This document shows, piece by piece, positions 10,952 to 20,694 of a DNA stretch of 64,000 bases. The stretch spans positions 3,224,001 through 3,288,000 of the forward strand of contig JAFFJZ010000014.1 in the NCBI GenBank assembly GCA_018340375.1, given 5' to 3'. The stretch is from Gonatopus flavifemur. Lineage: Eukaryota; Arthropoda; Insecta; Hymenoptera; Dryinidae. The translations under genes were made by a program, and so were the position numbers. A model generated the notes under the pieces. The model saw nothing but the letters and a program-made list of their open reading frames with translations, had not been told where the DNA came from and did not search any database. Position 1 is the first letter of the stretch; every line of letters starts with the position of its first letter.

Positions 10952-12983
10952 CAGGATGGGGCATTTAAAGTGTCGCGGGCGTTTTTTCCAAAAATAAAGT
11001 GAGATACGAGAAAATTTTTCGGACAAAAGTTGTAGGGTACCGAGGGGGACATCCGATGGTGGCCTTGGCTTTGACCTCAAATCTCATCTTCAAGGGCATT
11101 CTGAGATCAACTCTTGTTTTTTAAATAGCATCTCATATTTTTTACTGCAGATTTGGATTCTAGGTCAAAAACCAAGAAACTTTTGTCTGAACCATTTTCC
11201 TGAAATCCGCAAAAATAGCGCTCTAATCGATATTGTTCCATTTTGAATCTGACATTCGAATAACTCGAAAACGAAGGGTATTGCAAAAGAATGTTTCGTA
11301 CAAAAGTTGTCAATACACAACACATTTCAATCGTCTACATTACCACCATTCAGAGCTCACGCGATGTAAACAAACGACGGGGTTCAATGAAAATTCACGA
11401 TTTTGAAAGTCAGTTTGTCAGTTACATTTGATTATTACTTGGTTTATGACAAATTGAAAATCATGGATATCCGATACACGGTTTCTGAAAAGATCGATAT
11501 GATCTACATTTACGGTGAAGTGCATAAGAACCCCAGACAAGCATATGACTTGTATGCAGAACGATTTCCTGAAAGAACAACGCCATCCATTAGGTATTTT
11601 CAACGCATTACAAAATTATTCTCAGAAACGGGAAGTGTTACAAGGGAAAAACGACATCGAATGAGAACTGTTAGCGGAGAAAATGCGGAAGTTGATGTAC
11701 TAGCTGCAGTAGCCAATAATCCACACGTGAGCTCTCGTGAAATTGAACTCCATTCGGGAATTTCTCGAAGAAGTGTTCTTCGAATACTGAAACGTCACAA
11801 ATTCCATCCGTATCACATTTGTTTGCATCAAGACCTTCACGGTGATGATTTCGAAAATCGTGTACAGTTTTGTCGATGGGGTCTAGCGCAAATGCACAAT
11901 AACAACTTCATCAACATATTATTTTCTGATGAGTCGACGTTCACCAATCATGGTCAAGTAAATCGACATAATATGCATTACTGGGCGACAGAAAATCCAA
12001 GATGGTTACGTCAAGTAGAGCATCAAAGACAATGGGCTGTGAATGTTTGGTGTGGTATTTTTCGATCTCGAGTAATTGGACTGTACTTCATTGCAGATAC
12101 GCTAAATGGAGAGAAGTACAGACATTTCTTAGATCAAGTACTTCCAACATTACTTGAAGACATACCTATTCAGGAACGATTGAATATGTGGTATCAACAC
12201 GATGGTTGTCCATCCCATTATGCAGTCACAGCTCGAGAAATATTGGACAGAGATTATCCTGGACGATGGATAGGACGTCGTGGACCAGTTCATTGGCCTG
12301 CCCGTTCTCCGGATCTTACTTCTCCAGATTTTTTTTTATGGGGATACATAAAAGATACAGTTTATCAACAAGCACCGACTACACCTGAGAATATGCGTCA
12401 ACGAATCATCAATGCATGCGCGAGTATCAATGAAGATATTTTAGCACGAGTTCAGCAATCTTTTGTAAAACGTTTTGAAATGTGTATTGAAGTCGAAGGC
12501 CATCATTTTGAGCATCTACTGCATTAAAATTATCCAAGTGATGTAGACGATTGAAATGTGTTGTGTTTTGTCTGTTATACCCCATCACCTCCGTTTCAGT
12601 TCAAGGGGTCCCCCTTGGAATCAGACAACTTTTGTCCGAAACATTCTCCTCCAAGACCCTTCGTTTTCGAGTTATTCTAATGTCAGATTCAGTATGGAAC
12701 AATATCGATTAGAGCGCCATCTTTGCGGATTTCAGGAAAATGGTTCAGACAAAAGTTTCTTGGTTTTTGACCTGGAATCCAAATCTGCAGTAAAAAATAT
12801 GAGATGCTATTTAAAAAACAAGAGTTGACCTCAGAATGCCCTTGAAGATGAGATTTGAGGTCAAAGCCAAGGCCACCATCGGATGTCCCCCTCGATACCC
12901 TACAATTTTTGTCCGAAAAATTTTCTCGTATCTCATTTTATTTTTGGAAAAAACGCCCGCGACACTTTAAACGCCCCACCCTG
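10952..12983 (+). mobile_element. DD41D Tc1/mariner-related element with long inverted ends
   Basis: The element begins CAGGATGGGGCATTTAAAGT, ends with the near-complement, and is flanked by TA (10950-10951 and 12984-12985). The inverted ends are very long: left about 10952-11341 and right about 12541-12983, the right one holding an extra segment of roughly 60 bp. It encodes one intact transposase between the arms. It lies just downstream (on the minus strand) of the last recognisable exon of P-like copy 2. Confidence 0.9.
11463..12527 (+). CDS. DD41D transposase (IS630/Tc1/mariner superfamily), intact
   Basis: The 354-codon frame from MDIRYTVSEK encodes an N-terminal helix-turn-helix region (VSSREIELHSGISRRSVLRI) and a DDE catalytic domain. 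The aspartates are at residues 156 (LFSDESTF), 247 (YQHDGCPSH) and 289 (LTSPDFFLWG), leaving 41 residues between the last two. That spacing is known from rosa-type DD41D elements; similar proteins are common in insects. No stop or frameshift is present. An upstream in-frame extension to 11403 is less likely because family members start near MDIRYT-type sequence. It probably binds the long inverted ends and integrates at TA. Confidence 0.9.
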   Translation: MDIRYTVSEKIDMIYIYGEVHKNPRQAYDLYAERFPERTTPSIRYFQRITKLFSETGSVTREKRHRMRTVSGENAEVDVLAAVANNPHVSSREIELHSGISRRSVLRILKRHKFHPYHICLHQDLHGDDFENRVQFCRWGLAQMHNNNFINILFSDESTFTNHGQVNRHNMHYWATENPRWLRQVEHQRQWAVNVWCGIFRSRVIGLYFIADTLNGEKYRHFLDQVLPTLLEDIPIQERLNMWYQHDGCPSHYAVTAREILDRDYPGRWIGRRGPVHWPARSPDLTSPDFFLWGYIKDTVYQQAPTTPENMRQRIINACASINEDILARVQQSFVKRFEMCIEVEGHHFEHLLH

Positions 12984-13032
12984 TATATGCAAAAAAATGC
13001 TCTCTGCCAAAAATATAAATGGATGAAAATAT

Positions 13033-13230
13033 ATGACAGATGGACATTCTGAATGCTTCCAACATTTATGGAAATTTTACAAGCTCAATAAGAACACAAA
13101 AGACACAAGTGATGAAGTTTGCACAATTTGTGAAATTTGCGTGGATGTCGGAAACGTCGTTGAAGAATTTTGTCCGGAATTTCTCAATGCAAATTATACA
13201 TTTATTGAATTGATGCACAGTACTGTCTAA
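13033..13230 (+). CDS. short unidentified Cys-rich reading frame
   Basis: The frame ends at 13228-13230 and contains CTICEICVDVGNVVEEFC, a Cys-x2-Cys-x2-Cys arrangement, in sequence with ordinary codon texture. It lies directly beside the right end of the DD41D element and opposite in strand to P-like copy 2. I do not recognise it; it could be an exon fragment of an older gene or a chance frame. Confidence 0.25.
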   Translation: MTDGHSECFQHLWKFYKLNKNTKDTSDEVCTICEICVDVGNVVEEFCPEFLNANYTFIELMHSTV

Positions 13231-13312
13231 TTTTTCAATTCCAATGGAAACTTAATTCAATAGCTTAATGACAAATAAAAACTCAAATTCAAAAGTCAAA
13301 TCACAGAGGCAA

Positions 13313-13440
13313 ACCCAGATAGCATTCAGAGGGTTTTTAAAATGTTCTAGGAACGTCCGGACGTTTTTATACAGTTCTGAGAACGTTTGAAGGACGTCCA
13401 AATTATCTACTGCTGTTATGAGGGTGACGAATATTTTTAA
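13313..13440. repeat. CCCAGATAGC-type repeat, one clear end
   Basis: The left end CCCAGATAGCATTC matches the terminal word of the hairpins at 43219 and 52215. The interior has GAACGTCC/GGACGT inverted words. A matching right terminus is not evident, so the copy is probably truncated. Confidence 0.4.
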
Positions 13441-13554
13441 AAGAATTCTCATTCTAGTAAATAAACAAACGGGATTATTGAAATTACAGACATCGATCCG
13501 AACTATGTCATCTAAATATATTTTTTGAAGGATCAAGTTGAATGAAATGATCAC

Positions 13555-14331
13555 CTTGAGAGTGTGATTCAATAATCTGTTACGAACACACTTGATCAAA
13601 TGTGGCATGTCAGAAAACAGGTAAACATTTCTGTTATCATCAATAGGATTTTTTATGAAATACGATGTTTGATCAATTTTTCCACTGATGCCAAATTCTT
13701 TCCACATTTTCCGATTGGTCGAAGCGCCATCACATATAATACCGTGAACCATCCCTCAAATTTTTTCGATCTCTATTATGGCAGCAATCACAAGTTGTGC
13801 AAGAACGTGGCCTTTTGTAGCACCCTTGCTCACAAATGTTGCAATAGGTTGATGATAGTTCCCGGCTAACGATGAAAACATGAACACTAATGCATGATCT
13901 GCTAAATCTTGATTGGTTCTGGAGTTGGATGTGGATGAAGAAGTAGGAGAGTTACTCGGAGGATTGCTCCCGTCATTAATCAAACCATCAAAAGTTAAAT
14001 TTTCAGAATTTACAATCAAACTTTTGCGCACTTGCATTTCATCAAAAATCAAAATTCCGTGTTTGGACATCTTCGGCAAATTTTGGAATTTCTTCTTCAA
14101 GATTTTGAAGAAGTGTTCATCAAAACCACACGTTAGATCAATTGAATTAATATATCTTCTTATGGTACTTCGGGAAGGTAAAGGTAGGATATTGTTCGTT
14201 CTTAGGAAATTGTAAGCTGCTGAACTTTTGATATTCAATAACATGCACAATAGAAGCCAATTTGTAGTATACCTTCTACCCTTAACAGAAGCACATTTAC
14301 CCGCGGAAATGCATTCCTTGATTAACATGAC
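13555..14331 (-). pseudogene. P-like copy 2, RNase H-like core exon with stop
   Basis: The exon reads 259 codons from a CTCATAG acceptor to a GTGATC donor, broken only by TGA at 13756-13758 between IEIEKI and VHGIICDGAS. Motifs LIFDEMQVRKS, ADHALVFMFS, GIICDGASTNRKMW and FSDMPHLIKCVRNRL match copy 1. It carries an extra serine/asparagine/threonine-rich insert after DGLINDGSN that copy 1 lacks. Confidence 0.8.
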
Positions 14332-14858
14332 CTATGAGAGTATGATTATATCATTATAGTTATCATGCAGTTCAAATAAAACATTTTATATGAAAAGTGA
14401 TGAAAAATTTCATTCACATCAAAAACTACATGTACCTACAGCACAAAAAACTACATTCATAGCCAATGTTAGTTGAAGGCACCCTCTAGCAAAAATGGAT
14501 TTTATACTTTCCAAATTCAAATGTTATAAAATTGACATTAATTGCAGAAACTCAATTACACATCATATGAAAGAATAGGTATTAAGTTTTCAGAGATTCT
14601 CATAATTATTTTGCATGAGTGTAATGTTGAATATATAAATTTGTGATACATGTTTCAATTTTAATAGAAATTTTGAAAATTTTACATGATATTCTACATT
14701 GAAATATATTGCAAGCAAACTTCGCAAGCAAGTTTGTTTTTGCCGAACAAAATCGACTATTTCAATGTGGGTCAATGGAGTATGAGGTTCAAAGTAGCTC
14801 CCTTGCTGAAAATGCCAGGCAGATCCGGACAAAAAATAATTATCAAGCTTTGAACGGT

Positions 14859-14965
14859 CCCAGCAAGCAAAAACCTCTTGAAGATAACATATATGTTATC
14901 TTTCAGAGCTACTTGCTCTCAAAGATGACATATACGTTATCTTCAAGAGGTTTGTGCTTGCTGGG
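14859..14965. repeat. CCCAG-type hairpin MITE
   Basis: The left arm CCCAGCAAGCAAAAACCTCT is complementary to the right arm ending AGAGGTTTGTGCTTGCTGGG. The arms continue through AAGATAACATATATGTTATC-type sequence, giving a stem over about 40 bp with a short loop. Confidence 0.75.
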
Positions 14966-15223
14966 GTTCTTTCCCCAGGAAATCTGATCAAAAACTGACA
15001 AAATCTCTATCCGGTTTCGTCCGGAATCACCAAATTGGAATATCCTGTCAGAAACTGATAGAAATTTTTTCTACAAGAATATGTATTTCTTGGAGTACTA
15101 AGAATAAATGATCCGAAAATAATATTTGCTGTCCGCGAGTTTCAGCTTCATTAATAGAATCATGCATTAAATGTCATGCAATACATAGAAGCATTTCAAA
15201 TGTATGGAGACATATGTATTTAA

Positions 15224-15312
15224 GGGGACACTAGCGTCGGTAACTCACATTGTTGGTTAGGAAAAGACAAATGTATTAGGTAGAAAGAGAGATCCTATAC
15301 CGGAGCTAGATC
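15224..15312. repeat. decayed TTAA-type hairpin (GACACTAGCG family)
   Basis: It starts after TTAA at 15220-15223 with GGGGACACTAGCG and contains GGTAGAAAGAGAGATCC, resembling the intact copies at 48724-48816 and 60917-61010. The right arm is eroded and its TTAA is lost. Confidence 0.5.
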
Positions 15313-15342
15313 AAGTTTATAATTCACTCCGCTTTACATACT

Positions 15343-15770
15343 GGAGCCTTCCGAACAGTGATGCCAGCATTTGGTCGACCGAGTCGATTTTCCCCCTCCA
15401 TCACGCTGTATACAATCAAATTTCTTTTGTCGGAGGTTTGATTGTGTGTGTGGAATTTCTATACAGACAGATGTGATGGAGAGGGAAAATCGACTCGGTC
15501 GACCAAATGCTGGCATCACTGCTTCCGAAGTAGCTGACCTGATCATCTGGTCATGGCTTGCCAGAAAAAAACCGCCCAACTGATGATTGGCTGCTTCTTG
15601 CCAAAACCAAGAACCAACCAATCGTATTTTTGATTTCAAAAGAATTCACCAATGATCAAAGTTTGGGCGGTTTTTCCTGGCAACCCTAGTCATGACCAGC
15701 TCACCTTTGATTGGTTGAGAAGTGATCTGGTCATGACCAGATGATCAGGTCAGCTACTTCGGAACGCTCC
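15343..15770. repeat. GGAGCCTTCCGAAGTAGCTGA hairpin MITE carrying two nested hairpins
   Basis: The outer arms are GGAGCCTTCCGAA and the complement of CTTCGGAACGCTCC, with the internal palindrome TGATCATCTGGTCATGACCA. A hAT-type MITE (15356-15521) interrupts the left arm, and a second hairpin with TTGCCAGAAAAAAACCGCCC ends interrupts the middle near 15556-15690. Smaller relatives lie at 16524-16639 and 44954-45019. Confidence 0.75.
15356..15521. mobile_element. hAT-type MITE, CAGTGATGCC family, copy 1
   Basis: The 166-bp palindromic element has ends CAGTGATGCCAGCATTTGG and an exact 8-bp target duplication CTTCCGAA (15348-15355, 15522-15529). It is identical base for base, as read, to the copy at 49065-49230, so both moved recently. 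Confidence 0.92.
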
Positions 15771-15830
15771 ACTGTAGCAGCAATGTAACTTTGGAGAAGA
15801 TTTTTAATTTCAACCTATTTCAGCGCTTAC

Positions 15831-16352
15831 TTGAGATTCAGGGAGTCCCAAATTGTTGATGTTTTTTTCCCATTCATTGCTTGAAGCCAATTTGTTTTGA
15901 AGTTCTTTAATCTCGTTTTTGAAATATGATGTTCTACGTTGAGCCCTTCGCAAAGCTTGGGAACGTACACGGACGATTTTCCGTAATAAAGTCAAATTCC
16001 CGCTTTGAGATGAATGAGATAAAATACGAGGTTTGAGTGGAGATTTGTTTTGATTCGTGCAATACTTTCGAAATGTGTCTTGAAGTTTACGACACGCTGT
16101 ACAAATTAATCCTTCAAATATATGAATAGGACAAGAATTATGTCGCCATCTTTGAGTAGAATCCAAATACGCACATCTGGACTTGATATTATATTCATTG
16201 ATAGTGGGTCCTCCACAACAAACTTTAATATCATTTACTTCCCTCAAAATGGTTCCAATTTCTTCAATGCAGGATGGTTTTATGAATTCCAAAGTATCCA
16301 GTCTTTTATCAAATAAATACACTTTTACATTTAGTTCATGATCAAGAATAAC
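15831..16352 (-). pseudogene. P-like copy 2, coiled-coil exon
   Basis: 174 codons without a stop, from a TTATGCAG acceptor to a GTAAGC donor, carrying CCGGPTINEYN, a Cys pair (GLICTACRKLQ) and a basic coiled-coil tail. It is the counterpart of 2596-3120 in copy 1. Its phase 0 at both ends agrees with the neighbouring exons. Confidence 0.75.
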
Positions 16353-16523
16353 CTGCATAAAAATTTCACAATTATTTTCAATAGTCAAGATTTCTGAACC
16401 TGATTTCACAAAAGAATTAATCAATTGATGAAATATTATTGAAAAAACAATTCATTTGGAATATTTTATACCTGACAGTACAATAAATTTATGGCCTGTT
16501 TCCTCATACTTCGAGTAAGTTGA

Positions 16524-16639
16524 GGAGCCTTCCGAAGTAGCTGACCTGATCATCTGGTCATGACCAGATCACTTTCTCAACCAATCAAAGGTGATCTGGT
16601 CATGACCAGATGATCAGATCAGCTACTTCGAAAGGCTCC
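16524..16639. repeat. GGAGCCTTCCGAAG hairpin MITE
   Basis: A 116-bp near-perfect palindrome: GGAGCCTTCCGAAGTAGCTG at the left and the complement of CAGCTACTTCGAAAGGCTCC at the right, with GATCATCTGGTCATGACCAG repeated in both arms. Confidence 0.85.
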
Positions 16640-16752
16640 TGAATTTGAGAACTTTTCTTACTTGATACTGTTGGGATTTCTACCATTTTCCTTTTAGAAT
16701 ACAATACAATTGATACTCCCAGCTATCCAAGGATTAATCACTGATTACAAAC

Positions 16753-16964
16753 TTGTTTTTTCAGAATAGTCGGGCATCTAGATCCTTCAGTTTCAGCGAA
16801 TATTATTTTCTGATATGGTAGTTCATGTTTATGAACACCCCACGATGCATTTGGCAATTGTAAACGTGTTTCTAAGGAGTTTTTATATATATGATCAAAT
16901 AATGTACAATTTTCTTCAAGTAATTCGTTGATCTCCATCGAAACATCATTCTCAAAAATATGAT
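16753..16964 (-). pseudogene. P-like copy 2 exon with SWGVH motif
   Basis: The exon begins in phase 1 after a TATCTAG acceptor, contains LPNASWGVHKHELPYQKIIF typical of the start of the conserved P-like body, and ends in phase 0 at a GTTTGT donor. No stop is present. Confidence 0.65.
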
Positions 16965-17001
16965 CTAGATAAAACAAAAAAAGAAAAGATCCAAAGTAAT
17001 A

Positions 17002-18295
17002 CGAGGGTGGATTGATAAGTTTCCGGCCTGACCAAGAGATGGCGCCACTAGGCCTACCTTGAGGTGGCGTTCTATAGTACCATCCTTAGATAGCTTGTAG
17101 CTATAGTTTCAGTCCGATCGCCATGTTAGTTTAGTTTTGAGAACACGCTGACCAAGACGCCTCTGTGTTTTTCGTAAAAATGGAAAAGCTGGAAAATCGT
17201 GCTGTCATCAAATACTTTTATTTGAAGGGGTTAACGCCGAAGGAAATTGAAGAAGAGATGGACTCAACACTGGGGACATCCTCCCCATCATATTCAACCG
17301 TTGAGCAGTGGGTTTCCGAGTTTAAAAAGGGTCGTGTGAGCACCTCTGATGAGCCTCGCTCAGGACGCTCCATTGAGGTCACAACTCCAGATATAATCGA
17401 AAAAATCCATCAAATAGTGCTGAAAGATCGCAGATTAAAAGTTCGTGAGATAGCTATGACCTGTAAGATGTCATATGAACGTGTACAAAATATTTTGTAC
17501 CAACATTTGTATATGGAAAAGCTCTGTGCAAGATGGGTGCCGCGTTTGCTAACAGTCGACCAAAAATTGATTCGAAAGAACATTTCTACCGCCAATTTGG
17601 CGTTGTATAAGCGTAATCCAAGCGAATTTTTGCGTCGATTCGTAACCGTTGACGAAACTTGGGTCCACCACTACACTCCTGAAACCAAAGAACAGTCTAA
17701 ACAGTGGATTGGACCAGGGGAACCAACTCCAAAGAAGGCAAAAACAATTTTTTCGGCGAACAAGGTTATGGCTACTGTTTTTTGGGATGCAAGAGGTATT
17801 ATATACATTGATTACCTTGAAAAGGGTAAAACTATCACTGGTCAATACTACGCAGACTTATTGCAACGTTTGAGCCACGAAGTGAAAATTAAACGACCTC
17901 ATCTGGCGAAGAAAAAAATCTTGTTTCATCACGATAACGCACCAGCGCACACGTCAATCGTTGCGATGGCTAAAATCAACGATCTGAAGTTTGAAATAAT
18001 GCCGCACCCTCCCTACTCTCCAGACCTAGCCCCGAGTGACTATTGTCTGTTTCCTAACCTCAAAAAATGGCTTGGCGGTAAGAGATTTGCGGACAATGAA
18101 GAAGTAATCGAAGCTGTAAATGGGTATTTTGAGGAGCTTGACGAATCAGTCTATAGAGATGGCATTACTAGACTAGAACACCGCTATGAGAAATGTATCA
18201 GCCTTGGAGGAGATTATGTTGGGAAATGAAAAAAAAAAAATTCTTAAAAACGTTGTTTTTCTTGGTCAGGCCGGAAACTTATCAATCCACCCTCG
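17002..18295 (+). mobile_element. full-length mariner element, copy 2
   Basis: 1294 bp, flanked by TA (17000-17001, 18296-18297), with ends CGAGGGTGGATTGATAAG and the exact complement. It is the same length as copy 1 at 1238-2531 and nearly identical. It lies in an intron of P-like copy 2 but in the opposite orientation to that gene. Confidence 0.95.
17180..18229 (+). CDS. mariner transposase (D34D), intact, copy 2
   Basis: A 349-codon open frame starting MEKLENRAV, differing from the copy at 1416-2465 at about 13 residues. It keeps all three catalytic aspartates (VDETW, HHDNAPAH, SPDLAPSD) with 34 residues between the last two, and has the canonical HPPYSPDLAPSDY where copy 1 has HPPSSPDL. 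Its terminal repeats match each other better than those of copy 1, so of the two it is the better candidate for an active element. Expression and activity are not shown by sequence. Confidence 0.95.
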   Translation: MEKLENRAVIKYFYLKGLTPKEIEEEMDSTLGTSSPSYSTVEQWVSEFKKGRVSTSDEPRSGRSIEVTTPDIIEKIHQIVLKDRRLKVREIAMTCKMSYERVQNILYQHLYMEKLCARWVPRLLTVDQKLIRKNISTANLALYKRNPSEFLRRFVTVDETWVHHYTPETKEQSKQWIGPGEPTPKKAKTIFSANKVMATVFWDARGIIYIDYLEKGKTITGQYYADLLQRLSHEVKIKRPHLAKKKILFHHDNAPAHTSIVAMAKINDLKFEIMPHPPYSPDLAPSDYCLFPNLKKWLGGKRFADNEEVIEAVNGYFEELDESVYRDGITRLEHRYEKCISLGGDYVGK

Positions 18296-18347
18296 TACAT
18301 TCCACTCACCGACGTACTCTGATACCAGTACATTTACTGAACAAAAT

Positions 18348-18598
18348 CCCAAGTAAAAATGAATCATATATGTGGCATACATGACCAAATATACCTCATA
18401 TATGATTCCACAGATTCATATATGACCCCTATATAATTCATGTATGGGTCATATATAACCGTACACATCCCAAATGTGGCGTGTTTAGCCGATATATGGG
18501 TAATGTTTGGGCCTTATATGGCTCGAATGATCATATATGAATTTTATATGGACATATATGTCCGGTATACGAATTATATATATACATTTTTACTAGGG
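18348..18598. repeat. CCCAAGTA-type hairpin MITE
   Basis: Ends are AAATCCCAAGTAAAAATG and the complement of CATTTTTACTAGGGATTT. The interior is filled with CATATATG-like words in both orientations. It lies just beside the right end of mariner copy 2. Confidence 0.7.
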
Positions 18599-18630
18599 AT
18601 TTGTGGTTTGATTATAGTGAATTGTAACTG

Positions 18631-18734
18631 CAGTGCATCCTCTCAATAAGGTTGCTCACCCTCTTTCTCATTCGAACGGTTTTTACCTTGCGTTATAGGA
18701 AGAGAGGGAGCGACCTTATTGAGGAGTTGCACTG
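18631..18734. repeat. 104-bp hairpin
   Basis: CAGTGCATCCTCTCAATAAG at the left is the near complement of CTTATTGAGGAGTTGCACTG at the right, and the stem continues through GCTCACCCTCTTTC. The size resembles a pre-miRNA-like fold, but the end structure is that of a MITE. Confidence 0.65.
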
Positions 18735-18844
18735 TCAAGAACAGAACGACTTTTTATCGAATTTTACAGTAGACAAACGATGGGAATCATGTTCATAAAG
18801 TTCATTGTGATTGATTTTTGAAATAGTTCCTTTTCAGAACTCAC

Positions 18845-18970
18845 TGAAAGATGAAGTTGAGATATGGTTTATATTTTCCACTTCTGAACTTCCCATTGAA
18901 GCTTCCACAGATTCATAATTCTGTCCAAGGGATTGGGTTGATCGAATGAATAAAAATTCTTCTTGATCTT
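18845..18970 (-). pseudogene. P-like copy 2, acidic exon
   Basis: A minus-strand exon with phase 1 at both ends (acceptor GTTATAG, donor GTGAGT), encoding a Glu/Ser-rich linker (QEEFLFIRSTQSLGQNYES). The phase-1 end fits the phase-1 start of the exon at 16964, with mariner copy 2 in the intron between them. Confidence 0.5.
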
Positions 18971-19412
18971 CTATAACAAAATTTTGATTTCCCTTTATGG
19001 TATTTGTACACAAATTTTCATTTCATTCTTTCATACAGAGTATTTTATTGTCACTTCTCATATGGCACACGAAAAATTCTCTTGAAAAAACGTTAATACG
19101 GTTATATTAGAATTCATTTTAATAAAATGAATTCATAGAGAATTTTCAAAAAGTTCTATTTAGGTAACATTAACAAGCCCTTTGAAAACGCTGAAATAAT
19201 TCTTTCAAGATTCTCATACAACTCGTATTTGTCAAAAGAATAGGACTGTTGTACAACTGTTGGCAAATTCATTGATTTGAAAAAAATTCTCAAAGAATTA
19301 TCTTTACGTTGTTGAAAAATAATTCTTCGTGTGCTCTATGGGTATTAGATACAGATGATTAGGATTTCAAATGATTGGAGAAATGTTATTGTGTAGATAT
19401 AATTGAACATAC

Positions 19413-19532
19413 CTTGCGTTTCTAATAGGTATTCATTATACTTTTCATCATTATTGATCTCTAGTGGGTTAGATAGAATCATTCCTTGCTCACACTTTTC
19501 ATCAGACACTTTTTCGTGTTGTAGATTATTTT
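19413..19532 (-). CDS. P-like copy 2, duplicated linker exon B
   Basis: A 120-nt exon, phase 1 at both ends, with a TCTCATAG acceptor and a GTATGT donor, encoding an acidic segment containing SNPLEINNDE. It is homologous to exon A at 19719-19838, which has the same length and phase, so the pair arose by tandem exon duplication. Confidence 0.5.
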
Positions 19533-19718
19533 CTATGAGAATTAAGTATTTGCTTATTATCAGAATCACATTTCCCTAAATTGCTATGTAAATACTTGAT
19601 TTCAAAATATGCTTCATACATATATCTTCTTATAATTATTATATCTACATAGTTGAGATTTCAATCAAATAATAACATTTTCCAACAAGTACTGTTGTTC
19701 AAATTTAATTATTCGTAC

Positions 19719-19838
19719 CCTGTATTGCCAATGAGGATTCATCGAATATTTCATCATGATTGATTTCTAATGGGTCTGATATAACATTTACTTCTTCATA
19801 TTTTTGACCAGAGGCTTCCTTATGATGTGAATTATTTT
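19719..19838 (-). CDS. P-like copy 2, duplicated linker exon A
   Basis: A 120-nt exon, phase 1 at both ends, encoding an acidic segment containing SDPLEINHDE. The start ENN and the SxPLEINxDE core are shared with exon B at 19413-19532. Splice sites are ACAG and GTACG on the minus strand. Confidence 0.5.
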
Positions 19839-20049
19839 CTGTAACAATTTAGTATCTGATTATCATTAGAATTACATTTTTCAAATTTGTATACATATAA
19901 GTACTTCATGACTAATTTACCGGATGTATGGATTACAATTCCAAATCCATTATTTTGAGGAAAAATGTAAGGAACTGCATTTTTAACCAATTTCGGGCAT
20001 TTGAATTTGGCCTGCATCAACTTGTGGTTAATTTTTATTTCCTAATAAT

Positions 20050-20280
20050 CCCAAAAAATGGTAGGGGAAGATGGGATACCTTCGCATATAGGAGCACATC
20101 CCGCACAGCACATCTACCGATATTTACGTTGCATCTCTGTAGAAGTGAAGTAGATAAAAGGGAGACGTGGGTACAAGGTGGGAGAACGGGGAGCAACGTA
20201 GAAGCGACGGAGAAATGTCCGGGGATCGGTGGTTGTGTTGTACGGGATTCGTACAGTCGATTGGATTTTGAATAAATGCC
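20050..20280 (+). other. GC-richer island ending in a polyadenylation-like site
   Basis: Base composition rises sharply relative to both flanks, with GGGGAAGATGGG, CGGGGAGCAACG and similar words, ending in GAATAAA near 20268. It may be the 3' end of a retrotransposon or LTR, but no terminal repeat or recognisable protein supports this. Confidence 0.25.
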
Positions 20281-20694
20281 TCAATTCCACAAAATGTATG
20301 TGCGTGTATTTTATTCGAATGTTAGAAAAAAATGGTTACGTGGGGATTTTTTAGATTTCGAACTGTTACTTAACTTGCAATATGGACTGTATAAATGTAT
20401 CCCAGTGTAACTCCACCTTCCCTTATCTAATTATTTGAATGTTGAAATGATAATCGATATGAAAAAATATTTCTAATAAAATCAAATATTTATTCCAAAG
20501 AGAAATTCAAATGAATATCTGATTTTGCCAAATTATTGTTTTTTACTTTCGACATTGAATTGTTGTTTCAATATTTTTGCACGTTTTTTGAAATTAAATA
20601 ATGATGAAAATTCAAGAAAAAGAGGAGCGGAAATTTCTTCGTCCACTATATTTTTAGAGATCATCAATTGTATTTTGTAACTAATAAAACTTAC

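Larger units (their letters stand above)
13555..18970 (-). pseudogene. P-element/THAP9-like transposase gene, copy 2 (decayed)
   Basis: Minus-strand exons with compatible phases are 18970-18845, 16964-16753, 16352-15831 and 14331-13555. They align in order with the exons of copy 1: the LPNASWGVHKH segment, the CCGGPTIN coiled-coil exon and the RNase H core. A TGA at 13756-13758 interrupts the core exon where copy 1 has a glycine codon. The later exons (FSNSV, TDNTAQG, NDHPT motifs) are missing downstream, where a repeat and the DD41D element lie instead. Introns hold a mariner and several hairpins. Two duplicated exons and a THAP exon further upstream (19413-20922) probably belong to the same gene. 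Confidence 0.75.

Noticed and set aside
15334..15639. Open frames on both strands in the hairpins at 15356-15521 and 49065-49230 that translate alike
   Set aside because: They are the two strands of an identical palindromic MITE; the shared peptides reflect the repeat, not a protein.
1238..18295. The two P-like genes with mariners as one segmental duplication
   Set aside because: Mariner positions and orientations relative to the P-like exons differ and the P-like proteins are diverged, while the mariners are nearly identical; independent insertions fit better.
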